From: CADEDH01 sp965263455
GTDB lineage: Bacteria > Actinomycetota > Acidimicrobiia > Acidimicrobiales > SZUA-35
DNA: 64,000 bases
Reading direction: 5' to 3'
NCBI GenBank assembly: GCA_965263455.1
Contig: CBDHHN010000001.1
Span: 372,001-436,000, forward strand
Under the pieces are notes generated by a model. It did not search any database and was not told the origin of the DNA. It saw nothing but the letters and a program-made list of their open reading frames with translations. Every line of letters starts with the position of its first letter. The stretch's first letter is position 1. The translations under genes were made by a program, and so were the position numbers. Below, piece after piece: positions 17,220 to 25,629 of the stretch.

Positions 17220-18218
17220 ATGACTGCGGTCGAGCCGGTGCTCGCGGTGTCGAACCTCACGACGCACTTCAACACCCAGGACGGCGTCGTGCACGCCGTG
17301 AACGGCGTCAGCTTCGAGCTGCGTCCCGGTGAGCTGCTGGGCGTCGTGGGCGAGAGCGGCTCGGGCAAGAGCGTCACCATGATGTCCCTGCTCCGGCTGA
17401 TCCCCATGCCTCCCGGCGAGATCGTCGAGGGTTCGGCCACCTTCGAAGACGTCGACCTCATCGAACTCGAGGACGACGAACTCCGGGAGATCCGGGGCGG
17501 CAAGATCGGGTTCATCTTCCAGGACCCGATGACGTCGCTCAACCCGGTGCTGACCGTGGGCCGCCAGATCGGCGAGTCCCTCGTCCGCCACACCGGGATC
17601 AGCAAGCGGGCGGCCCGGGAACCGGCGGCCAAGCTGCTGGAGATGGTGGGCATCCCCGACCCTGAGCAACGGCTCAAGTCGTACCCCCACGAGCTGTCGG
17701 GCGGTATGCGCCAGCGGGTCATGATCGCCATGGCCCTGGCCTGTTCGCCCAAGGTCATCATCGCCGACGAGCCGACCACGGCCCTCGACGTGACGATCCA
17801 GGCCCAGATCATCGAGGAGGTCAAGAACCTCCGCCAGGAACTCGGCACGGCCGTGGTGTGGATCACCCACGATCTCGCCGTCGTCGCCGGTCTGGCCGAC
17901 CGGGTCATGGTGATGTACGGGGGCAAGGTGGTCGAGGAGGCCAAGGTCCACGACCTCTACGCCGACCCCCGGCATCCCTACACCCAGGGTCTGTTGGCCT
18001 CGCTCCCCCGCCTCGATCAGAAGGGCCAGGAGCTGATCAGCATCAAGGGTCAGCCCCCGAACCTGCTGTCGGAGCCGACCGGCTGCTCCTTCGCCCCGCG
18101 CTGCGACCACGCCTTCGAGCGGTGCCGGGAGGAGGTCCCGGTCCTGCGGGTCACGGGCGACGAGCACCGAGTGGCCTGCCACTGGGACGCCACGACCGGC
18201 CAGGAGGCCACCTCGTGA
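17220..18218 (+). CDS. ABC transporter ATP-binding protein (oligopeptide/dipeptide type, OppD/DppD-like)
   Basis: A 332-residue ATPase of a peptide/nickel-type importer. It carries Walker A (GESGSGKS), the Q-loop ('FIFQDPMTSLNP'), the signature (LSGGMRQR) and Walker B with the D-loop ('IIADEPTTALDVTIQAQ'). The C-terminal oligopeptide-transporter extension contains three cysteines ('GCSFAPRCDHAFERC'), which in this family can bind an iron-sulfur cluster. It is the first gene of an operon with a second ATPase, a binding protein and two permeases; the next gene overlaps its stop codon. Confidence 0.93.
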   Translation: MTAVEPVLAVSNLTTHFNTQDGVVHAVNGVSFELRPGELLGVVGESGSGKSVTMMSLLRLIPMPPGEIVEGSATFEDVDLIELEDDELREIRGGKIGFIFQDPMTSLNPVLTVGRQIGESLVRHTGISKRAAREPAAKLLEMVGIPDPEQRLKSYPHELSGGMRQRVMIAMALACSPKVIIADEPTTALDVTIQAQIIEEVKNLRQELGTAVVWITHDLAVVAGLADRVMVMYGGKVVEEAKVHDLYADPRHPYTQGLLASLPRLDQKGQELISIKGQPPNLLSEPTGCSFAPRCDHAFERCREEVPVLRVTGDEHRVACHWDATTGQEATS

Positions 18219-19309
18219 CCGACACCATGCCCGACACTCCCGATGCGGACGCCGCCTCCGACACCGTCTCGGACACCGTCTCGGACAAGGCCGCCGTCGC
18301 CGGGTCCGGTGACGCCGGCGCCGAGCGGCCGATGCAGGAGACCCTGGTCGAGGTGACCGGGCTCAAGCGCCACTTCCCGATCATGAAGGGCGTCTTCCGC
18401 CGTCAGGTCGGGGCGGTCCAGGCCGTCGACGACGTGAGCTTCAACGTCTACCGGGGCGAGACCCTGGGCCTGGTGGGCGAGAGCGGTTCGGGCAAGACGA
18501 CCACCGGCCGAGTGGTCCTCCAGCTCGACAAGGCCACCGGCGGCTCCATCCGGTTCGACGGCACCGAGCTCACGACGCTCGGTGGTGAGCGGCTCCGCAG
18601 CCTGCGGCCCCGGATGCAGACGATCTTCCAGGACCCCCACGCCTCGCTCAACCCCCGGATGACGGTGGCCTCCATCATCGGCGAGCCCCTGGTCGAGCAC
18701 CGGGTCGTCCCCAAGGGCGAGATCCACGACCGCATCGCCGACCTGCTGACCGTGGTCGGCCTCCATCCGTCCCACGCCAACCGGTACCCCCACGAGTTCT
18801 CCGGCGGCCAGCGCCAGCGCATCGGGGTGGCCCGAGCCGTGGCCCTCAACCCCGAGTTCGTGGTGTGCGACGAACCCATCGCCGCCCTCGACGTGTCGAT
18901 CCAGGCCCAGGTGGTGAACCTGCTGGAGCAGCTCCAGGAGGAACGGGGCCTCACCTACCTGTTCATCAGCCACGACCTGTCCATGGTCCGTCACATCGCC
19001 GATCGGGTGGCCGTGATGTACCTGGGACGAATCATCGAGTTGGCCCCGGTCGACGACCTGTACGACAGCCCGATGCACCCCTACACCCAGGCCCTGCACT
19101 CGGCCGTGCCGGTGCCCGATCCCGTGATCGAGGCTCGTCGGGAGCGGGTGATTCTCGCAGGAGACGTCCCCAGCCCGGCCAATCCGCCCAGTGGCTGCCG
19201 GTTCCGAACCCGTTGCCCCCGGGCCGAGGCCCGCTGTGCCGAGGAGGAGCCCGAATGGCGGGAGATCCAGCCCGAACACTGGGTCGCCTGCCATTTCGCC
19301 GATACCTGA
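18215..19309 (+). CDS. ABC transporter ATP-binding protein (OppF/DppF-like)
   Basis: A 364-residue second ATPase of the importer. Walker A (GESGSGKTT), signature (FSGGQRQR) and Walker B ('VVCDEPIAALDVSIQAQ') are intact, and the Cys-containing C-terminal extension ends the protein. The GTG at 18215 overlaps the previous stop (GTGA), giving a 45-residue acidic N-terminal leader with a repeated SDTV; an ATG at 18227 is an alternative. It works as a heterodimer with the upstream ATPase. Confidence 0.92.
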   Translation: MTDTMPDTPDADAASDTVSDTVSDKAAVAGSGDAGAERPMQETLVEVTGLKRHFPIMKGVFRRQVGAVQAVDDVSFNVYRGETLGLVGESGSGKTTTGRVVLQLDKATGGSIRFDGTELTTLGGERLRSLRPRMQTIFQDPHASLNPRMTVASIIGEPLVEHRVVPKGEIHDRIADLLTVVGLHPSHANRYPHEFSGGQRQRIGVARAVALNPEFVVCDEPIAALDVSIQAQVVNLLEQLQEERGLTYLFISHDLSMVRHIADRVAVMYLGRIIELAPVDDLYDSPMHPYTQALHSAVPVPDPVIEARRERVILAGDVPSPANPPSGCRFRTRCPRAEARCAEEEPEWREIQPEHWVACHFADT

Positions 19310-19394
19310 TCCAGGTTACAGATCAAAGAAGCAACAGGAACGACGAGACCAACAGGTCGCTGTGGCCTAGTTTTCTACAACCGGGTGGAACTAT

Positions 19395-19413
19395 CGGAAA
19401 CGGTCCGTTTTCG
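19395..19413. promoter_or_regulatory. Imperfect palindrome upstream of the binding-protein gene
   Basis: The arms CGGAAACGG and CCGTTTTCG around a central T are complementary at eight of nine positions, the ninth being a G-T mismatch. The element lies 37 bp before the ATG of the binding protein, in a relatively A/T-rich 140-bp gap after the second ATPase gene. It could be an operator or a processing hairpin. Confidence 0.35.
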
Positions 19414-19449
19414 GTGTTCGCCCGACCGACCAACACCAGTGGAGAGATT

Positions 19450-21287
19450 ATGAACAAGAGACTTCTGATCGCACTGCTGGCGGCGTTCGCCTTGGTGGCC
19501 GCCGCCTGTGGTGGGAGCGACGACGAAGACGCCGACGGCGTCGGGGAGTCGGCTGCCGAGGAGACGGCTGAGGAGTCCGGCTCCGACGACGCGACGCCGA
19601 CGCCGACGCCGACGCCGACGACGACACCGCGGCGGGTGGCGAGGCCGGTTCCGGCGGCGAGCTGCTGCTCCTGCAGTGGCAGGCCCCGTCCCAGGCCAAC
19701 CCGATGCTGTCCTCGGGCACCAAGGACCTCCTGGCCGGTTCGCTCGTGGTCGAGCCCCTGGCCAAGTTCGATCCGGCCGGTAACCTCGTGCCCGCTCTGG
19801 CGGCCGAGATCCCGACGCTGGAGAACGGCGGCGTGGCCGAGGACTTCAGCTCGATCACCTGGACCCTGCAAGAGGGTGTCGTGTGGTCCGACGGTACGCC
19901 CTTCACCGCCGACGACGTGCTCTTCACCTTCGAGTACTGCTCGGACGAGCTGACCGGCTGCACCGCCGACCTGACCACCGTCTCGTCGGTCGAGGTGGTT
20001 GACGACCTCACGGTCACCGTGAACTTCAACGACCCCCTCCCCTATCCCTACCTGGACTTCGTCGGCTACACCGAGCCGATCATCCAGCGGGCCCAGTTCG
20101 GCGACTGCGTCGGCGAGGGCGCCAGCGCCTGCACCGACGAGAACTTCGCTCCGGTCGGGACCGGTCCCTTCATGGTCACCGAGCTGAAGCCCGAGGACAC
20201 CGTCACCTACGAGTGGAACCCGAACTACCGCGGCGTGAGCGAGGGCAAGCCCTTCTTCGGCACCGTGACCATCAAGGGTGGCGGCGACGCCGAGTCGGCC
20301 GCTCGTTCGGTCCTGGAGATCGGTGAGGCCGACTACGCCTGGAACCTCCAGGTTGCGCCCGAGATCCTGGCCCCGATGGAGGCCGCCGGCAACGGTCAGG
20401 TCGTCACCTCCTTCACCGCCAACGTCGAGCACATCAACCTGAACCAGACGGACAACCGGGCCGATCCGCCTTCGGAGTACGTCGAGGACGGCTCGGGCAA
20501 CAACCCGTTCTTCTTCAACAACTTCGACTTCGCTCAGGCGCTGTCGCTGGCCATCGACCGGGAGTCGCTGGTGGCCGTGGGTTACGGCCCGACCGGTACC
20601 CCGACCTGCACCATGTGGCCGGTGGGCGACCAGCGGTCGACCAACCAGGACTGGTGCCTCACCCGTGACGTCGACCAGGCCAACCAGATCCTGGACGACC
20701 TGGGCTACCTCGACTCCGATGGCGATGGTGTGCGTGAGTTCACCGACGGCACCCCGCTCGAGTTCGACTACGTGACCTCGACCAACGCCGTGCGCCAGTC
20801 GAACCAGGAGATCATCAAGGCCAACTGGGAGGAGATCGGCGTCGTCGCCAACATGGCGAACGAGGACGCCTCGCTCTTCTTCGACGGCACCAGCGCCTCC
20901 GACGTGTCGATCTGGAAGTTCTTCACCGACATCCAGATGTTCACCAACGGTTCGTCGGCTCCCGACCCCGTCGGCTACTTCGTCAGCTGGACCACCGAGG
21001 AGATCCCCACCGCCGCCCTCGGGTGGCCGGCCTCGGGCAACATCCCCCGGATGCAGTCGCCCGAGTTCGACGAGGTGTGGACCGAGGCCTCGCAGACCTC
21101 GCCCAGCGATCCCGCCTACCTCGACCTGGTCAAGCAGCTGCAGGACCTGCAGGTCGAGTCCGGCGCCATCATCCCGCTGATCCACCGTGGCAACGTCTCC
21201 GGTATCTCCAACGAGATCCAGGGCTACGGCGACCCCAACGGTTGGGACTCCGAGTACTGGAACATCCAGGACTGGTCCCGGGGCTGA
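19450..21287 (+). CDS. ABC transporter substrate-binding lipoprotein, family 5 (apparent 1-nt frameshift)
   Basis: The extracellular solute-binding protein of the importer. The ATG at 19450 encodes a signal peptide with lipobox VAAAC (Cys20) and an acidic linker. The mature domain continues in another frame from about 19593: 'LLLLQWQAPSQANPMLSSG', then the family-5 segments 'GVVWSDGTPFTADDVLFTFE' and 'FAQALSLAIDRESLVAVGYG'. The switch falls in a GACGCC repeat (19588-19620), where one C appears to be missing after 19592. Restoring it gives a continuous protein of 612 residues. I treat the gene as one unit and the break as either a sequence error or a recent mutation. Read literally, only a form beginning near 19704 without its signal peptide could be made. 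The ligand could be peptide, sugar oligomer or metal chelate. Confidence 0.8.
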
Positions 21288-21305
21288 TAGCCCTCTGACC
21301 TGAAC

Positions 21306-21337
21306 GTGTGGGGGCGGCCCTCGGGTCGCCCCCACAC
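21306..21337 (+). terminator. Strong intercistronic hairpin
   Basis: GTGTGGGGGCG (21306-21316) pairs perfectly with CGCCCCCACAC (21327-21337), an 11-bp stem around a 10-nt loop. It lies between the binding-protein and permease genes. In transport operons such a hairpin usually stabilises the binding-protein message or partly terminates it, giving more binding protein than permease. Confidence 0.6.
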
Positions 21338-21386
21338 CTCGGGTCTCACCAAACCTCGGTAGCGGGAAGGTTCACGCCACAAGATC

Positions 21387-22406
21387 ATGGTTCGATTCGT
21401 CATCCGCCGGGTGTTGTTCGCCCTGCCAACACTGGTCCTGATCAGTCTGATCCTGTTCACGATCCTGGATCGGGCTCCCGGGGACCCCACCTCGCAGCTA
21501 CCGCTCACGCTGCCCGCCGAGTTGCGGGAGCAGATCCGAGACTCGCTCGGTGTCAACGACCCCTTCTTCCTGCGCTGGTTGAACTGGGTCCGGCTCATGT
21601 TCATCAACGAGCCGCTTCACGCCTTCGAGCAGGTCACCGGTACCTGCATCGGCGACTGCGAGGGCCGGAACCGGATCATCTCCTGGTCCTCCCGAGCCCC
21701 CGCCCTCGACGTGATCTACCAGCGCCTCCCCCAGACCCTGTGGGTCATGGGCCTCTCGCTCATCTTCGGCATCCTGATCGCCGTCCCCATCGGCGTCGTG
21801 TCCGCCTACCGCCAGTACTCGACCTTCGACAACGTGGGCACGTTCGTCACCATGGTCGGGTTCTCGATGCCGGTCTACTTCTTCGGCCTCATCCTGATCT
21901 TCCTGTTCAGCGTCACCTTCAAGTGGCTGCCGTCGTTCTACGACACAACCCACGAGGTGAGCCTGACCAGCTGGTCGAGCATCTGGTTCCAGATCCGCCA
22001 GCTCCTGATGCCGGTGGCGGTGCTCACGCTGTTCAACACCGCGTCGTTCGCCCGCTTCACCCGGGCCGCCGTACTCGACAACCTGACCCAGGACTACGTC
22101 CGCACCGCCCGGTCCAAGGGACTCAGCGAGTGGCTGGTGGTCAACCGCCACGTCCTGCGCAACTCGTTGATCCCGGTCGTGACGCTGGCCGCCCTGTCGA
22201 TCCCCGGGATCTTCTCCGGTGCGATCATCACCGAGACCGTCTTCCGGATCAACGGGCTTGGTCAGCTACTGTTCCTGTCCATCGGTCAGGGCGACCTACC
22301 GATGGTCCAGACGCTGACCTTCATCTTCGCCTTCCTGACCGTCATGTTCAATCTGGTAGCCGACGTCGTCTACGGACTCCTGGATCCGAGGATTCGCTAT
22401 GACTGA
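21387..22406 (+). CDS. ABC transporter permease (OppB/DppB-like)
   Basis: A 339-residue inner-membrane permease of the peptide/nickel importer family. The first helix starts 'FVIRRVLFALPTLVLISLIL', and five further helices follow. The cytoplasmic coupling loop lies in 'YVRTARSKGLSEWLVVNRHV', matching the EAA-loop consensus, and 'IPGIFSGAIITETVFRINGL' is the conserved C-terminal region. The next gene overlaps its end by 8 bp. Confidence 0.92.
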   Translation: MVRFVIRRVLFALPTLVLISLILFTILDRAPGDPTSQLPLTLPAELREQIRDSLGVNDPFFLRWLNWVRLMFINEPLHAFEQVTGTCIGDCEGRNRIISWSSRAPALDVIYQRLPQTLWVMGLSLIFGILIAVPIGVVSAYRQYSTFDNVGTFVTMVGFSMPVYFFGLILIFLFSVTFKWLPSFYDTTHEVSLTSWSSIWFQIRQLLMPVAVLTLFNTASFARFTRAAVLDNLTQDYVRTARSKGLSEWLVVNRHVLRNSLIPVVTLAALSIPGIFSGAIITETVFRINGLGQLLFLSIGQGDLPMVQTLTFIFAFLTVMFNLVADVVYGLLDPRIRYD

Positions 22407-23385
22407 TACCGTCCGCGACGAGGCCTCCGACGAGGCCGCCGACCTCAGCCCGGCGACCGCGTCGGCCATGGCCGACGGCATCGACGAGCTGGACGACCTG
22501 GGCGAGTATCGCTCGCTCCGGTCCGATGTGTGGCAGCAGTTCCGTCGCCACAAGGGCGCCATCTTCGGCCTCATCGTGCTCACCATCATCACGCTGGGGG
22601 CGCTCGTCGGGCCCGAGATCTACCCCCATGACCCGCTCGAACTCGATATCCCCAACGCCAACCAGGGGCCATCGGCCACCCATCCCTTCGGAACCGACAA
22701 CCTGGGCCGCGACGTCCTGTCCCGGTCGCTCATCGGGGGCCGGATCTCCCTCGCTGTCGGCTTCGCCGCCATGTTGTTCAGCCTCGTCCTCGGGGTCCTG
22801 GTCGGGATCATGGCCGGGTTCTTCCGGTGGCTCGACTGGCCCCTGATGGCGCTGACCGATCTCTTCATCTCCCTCCCCCAGCTGCCCCTGCTGCTGGTGA
22901 CCATCGTGCTGTTCCGCGACACCCTCAAGGACGCGCTGGGCCCCAGCCTCGGGATCTTCTTCCTCGTGGTGTCGATCATCGGGCTGACCAGCTGGATGCA
23001 GACGGCCCGGATCGTGCGGGGCGAGGTGCTGGCACTGCGGGAACAGGACTTCGTCCTCGCCGCCCGCAGCATCGGGACCCGCCAGCGGCGGATCCTGAGC
23101 CGCCACATCCTGGCCAACGTGCTGAGCCCGGTGACGGTGTCGGCCTCACTCGGTATCGCCGTGGCCATCATCACCGAGTCGGCCCTGTCCTTCCTGGGCC
23201 TGGGCTTCCCCGCCGACTTCCCCACCTGGGGTCGCCTGCTGTCCGACGCCCAGCACTACATGCAGATCAACATCTGGCGGATCCTGCTGCCGGGCCTGTT
23301 CATCTCGCTCACCGTGATCAGCATCAACTTCATCGGTGACGGGCTGCGCGACGCCCTCGACCCTCGGCTGCGTTCCAAGTCGTGA
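22399..23385 (+). CDS. ABC transporter permease (OppC/DppC-like)
   Basis: A 328-residue second permease. After an acidic N-terminal tail, 'QFRRHKGAIFGLIVLTIITL' gives the first helix. 'HPFGTDNLGRDVLSRSLIGG' is the family signature, and the EAA-type coupling loop is 'QDFVLAARSIGTRQRRILSR'. It completes a five-component importer with two ATPases, a binding protein and two permeases. Confidence 0.92.
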   Translation: MTDTVRDEASDEAADLSPATASAMADGIDELDDLGEYRSLRSDVWQQFRRHKGAIFGLIVLTIITLGALVGPEIYPHDPLELDIPNANQGPSATHPFGTDNLGRDVLSRSLIGGRISLAVGFAAMLFSLVLGVLVGIMAGFFRWLDWPLMALTDLFISLPQLPLLLVTIVLFRDTLKDALGPSLGIFFLVVSIIGLTSWMQTARIVRGEVLALREQDFVLAARSIGTRQRRILSRHILANVLSPVTVSASLGIAVAIITESALSFLGLGFPADFPTWGRLLSDAQHYMQINIWRILLPGLFISLTVISINFIGDGLRDALDPRLRSKS

Positions 23386-23417
23386 CCCGCGTTGCGGGTC
23401 CACGCCTCCCTTAGGCC

Positions 23418-24533
23418 ATGGTCGACATCGAGCGTCGGTTCGTCGGCCTCGATTCGCCCGTGGTGGGCCGGGCCGGCGCCGGCGGCCATCCGTGCCAGGG
23501 GATCTATCACACCCCGGCCGGCTCCTGGCCCACGGTGGCCGCTATCGCCACCCACTACAACGTCGACTTCTCCGAGCACTACCTCGCTCGCTACCTGGCC
23601 GAGCGAGGCATCGGGTTCCTGGGGTGGAACACCCGGTTCCGGGGCAACGAGCAGCTGTTCCTGCTCGATCATGCCCTGGCCGAGATCGGGGTCGGGGTCC
23701 GCTGGCTCCGGGAGGAGGCGGCGGTCGAGACCGTGATCCTGCTCGGCAACTCCGGGGGCGGCTCGCTCATGGCCGCCTACCAGTCCCAGGCCGTCGAACC
23801 CCACCTGGAGCCCGCCCCCGGCGTCCGGCCGCTGGCTGCGGTCCAGGGGCTCCCGCCCGGCGACCTGTTCGTGTTCCTGGCCGCCCATCCGGGTCGACCC
23901 GAGATCTACACCAACTGGCTCGACCCGTCCGTCACCGACGAGAGCGACCCGACGGCGACCGATCCCGCCCTCGACCTGTACCGGAGCGATCGGGCGGTGC
24001 CCCTGGACCCCGAGTTCGTGGCCCGCTACCGGGAGGCTCAGGTGGCCCGGAACCACCGGATCACATCGTGGGCCCTGGAGGAGCTGGAGCGCTGCGGGGC
24101 GGCCGGCGTCCGGGACCGGCTGTTCGTGGTGGCCCGAACCTGGGCCGACCCCCGCTTCGTCGACCCGTCGATCGACGCCAACCGGCGTCGACCCAACAGC
24201 TGCTACCTGGGCGATCCGGCGAAGGCCAACCGGGCCATCTACGGGGTGGGACTGGTCAACTCGCTCCGGACCTGGCTGTCCATGCTCAGCCTGGAGCACT
24301 CGGCCTGCCGGGCCGGTCCGCACCTGGCCCGCCTCCGGATCCCGACCCTCCTGGTCGAGGCCGATGCCGACAGCGGGGTCTTCCCATCCGACGGCGACGC
24401 CATCCTGGCCGGCCTGGCGGCGGACGACGTCACCCGGCTCACGCTCCCCGGCGACCACTACTTCCTCGAACCGGTCGGGGGCCGGGATCGCCTGGCTGAC
24501 GAGGTGACGGCCTGGCTCCGGGCCCGCACCTGA
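23418..24533 (+). CDS. Alpha/beta hydrolase family protein
   Basis: A 371-residue cytoplasmic protein. The nucleophile elbow is GNSGGG (Ser near residue 113, in 'VILLGNSGGGSLMAAY'). The acid is probably in 'LLVEADADSGVFPSDGD' and the base in 'GDHYFLEPVGG' near the C-terminus. A long insert between strands (about 150-260) forms the lid. The substrate is unknown. It lies 32 bp after the last ABC permease on the same strand, so it may be co-transcribed. Confidence 0.78.
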   Translation: MVDIERRFVGLDSPVVGRAGAGGHPCQGIYHTPAGSWPTVAAIATHYNVDFSEHYLARYLAERGIGFLGWNTRFRGNEQLFLLDHALAEIGVGVRWLREEAAVETVILLGNSGGGSLMAAYQSQAVEPHLEPAPGVRPLAAVQGLPPGDLFVFLAAHPGRPEIYTNWLDPSVTDESDPTATDPALDLYRSDRAVPLDPEFVARYREAQVARNHRITSWALEELERCGAAGVRDRLFVVARTWADPRFVDPSIDANRRRPNSCYLGDPAKANRAIYGVGLVNSLRTWLSMLSLEHSACRAGPHLARLRIPTLLVEADADSGVFPSDGDAILAGLAADDVTRLTLPGDHYFLEPVGGRDRLADEVTAWLRART

Positions 24534-24620
24534 TCCGGTACCGGCGTCGGCCACGGCGCTTGGGACCGCAGCGGCCGGGCCCACTAGCGTGGAGGGCACC
24601 GACGATCGAGGGAGGGCTCG

Positions 24621-25196
24621 ATGGCCACCAACGACGAGTTCGAGTTCCGGGGCGTCAACCACATCGCCCTCGTGAGCAGCGACATGGCCCGCACCGTGGA
24701 GTTCTACTCCGGTGTGCTGGGCATGCCCCTCATCAAGACCCTGGAGATCCCGGGCGGTGGCCAGCACTTCTTCTTCGATTGCGGCAACGGCGACTCCCTG
24801 GCCTTCTTCTGGTTTCCCGGCGCCCCGTCGGCGGCGCCCGGCATCGCGGCCGCCGGCGCCATGCCGGGCCAGGGCGATCTGGCCTCGGCCCATGGCTCCA
24901 TGAACCACCTGGCCCTCGACGTGCCGGCCGACAAGTTCGACCACTACGTCGAGAAGCTGCAGGCCAAGGGTGTCGAGGTCTCGATGGTCCTCAATCACGA
25001 CGACAGCGAGACCACGGTGGCCCGTGACCTGCACGACGGGGTGTTCGTCCGCTCGGTCTACTTCCGGGATCCCGATGGCGTGCTGTTGGAGTTCGCCTGC
25101 TGGACCAGGACCTTCGGGCCCGAGGACGCCCTGCATCCCCCGGCCAACGCCGAGGGCGAGCGGGTGACGGTCGAGCCCGCCCCCGTGGCCGACTGA
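24621..25196 (+). CDS. VOC (glyoxalase/extradiol dioxygenase fold) family protein
   Basis: A 191-residue protein with two beta-alpha-beta3 modules. Likely metal ligands are the His in 'GVNHIALVSSD', the His in 'SMNHLALDV' and the Glu in 'GVLLEFACW'. The family includes ring-cleavage dioxygenases, glyoxalases and epimerases. The divided half-module layout suits a lyase or dioxygenase, but the substrate is not predictable. The start follows a GGGAGGG ribosome-binding site, and a cupin gene follows 16 bp later. Confidence 0.8.
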   Translation: MATNDEFEFRGVNHIALVSSDMARTVEFYSGVLGMPLIKTLEIPGGGQHFFFDCGNGDSLAFFWFPGAPSAAPGIAAAGAMPGQGDLASAHGSMNHLALDVPADKFDHYVEKLQAKGVEVSMVLNHDDSETTVARDLHDGVFVRSVYFRDPDGVLLEFACWTRTFGPEDALHPPANAEGERVTVEPAPVAD

Positions 25197-25212
25197 TCCC
25201 GGGCGACGCCGC

Positions 25213-25593
25213 ATGCGCATCACCCGCATCTACAGCGGCGATGACGGCCGTAGCCACTTCGAGGACCTCGACCTTCCCCTCACCATCTCGGCCGTGGGGG
25301 CGATGTCATCCCCGATTCCCATCAGGTCGATCTTCGTCCGCGACACCTCCGAGGCCGGACCCGAGGTGTGGGACTATCACACCGCCCCCCGACGCCAGTT
25401 CGCCATCCATCTGGTGGGGCGGACCGAGATCGAGGTCGGCGACGGAACCCGCCGGACGTTCGGACCGGGCGACCTTCTGCTGGCCGACGACCTGACCGGT
25501 CAGGGCCACATCAGCCGGGAGATCGAGGGGCCCCGTCTGCAGGTGTTCGCCATCGTCGACGACGACGTGGACCTCGACCGCTGGCGAACCTGA
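25213..25593 (+). CDS. Cupin domain-containing protein
   Basis: A 126-residue single-domain cupin. The barrel runs from about residue 45 ('EVWDYHTAPRRQFAIHLVG') to 115, with the second cupin motif in 'FGPGDLLLADDLTGQGHISR'. Metal-ligand histidines are only partly conserved, so it may be a binding or scaffold protein. It probably forms a two-gene unit with the VOC gene just upstream. Confidence 0.75.
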   Translation: MRITRIYSGDDGRSHFEDLDLPLTISAVGAMSSPIPIRSIFVRDTSEAGPEVWDYHTAPRRQFAIHLVGRTEIEVGDGTRRTFGPGDLLLADDLTGQGHISREIEGPRLQVFAIVDDDVDLDRWRT

Positions 25594-25629
25594 GACCGGC
25601 CGGCCCGCTCCGGCCCCGGCGCCGCTCAG
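25590..25629. terminator. Bidirectional hairpin between convergent genes
   Basis: An inner stem GGCCGG (25598-25603) / CCGGCC (25610-25615) with a 6-nt loop sits inside an outer stem CTGAG (25590-25594) / CTCAG (25625-25629). The outer arms contain both opposing TGA stop codons. Confidence 0.45.

Noticed and set aside
19323..21335. A 670-residue minus-strand frame opposite the ABC binding protein
   Set aside because: It lies antisense to a conserved solute-binding protein and has no motif. Its existence does not help to explain the frameshift.
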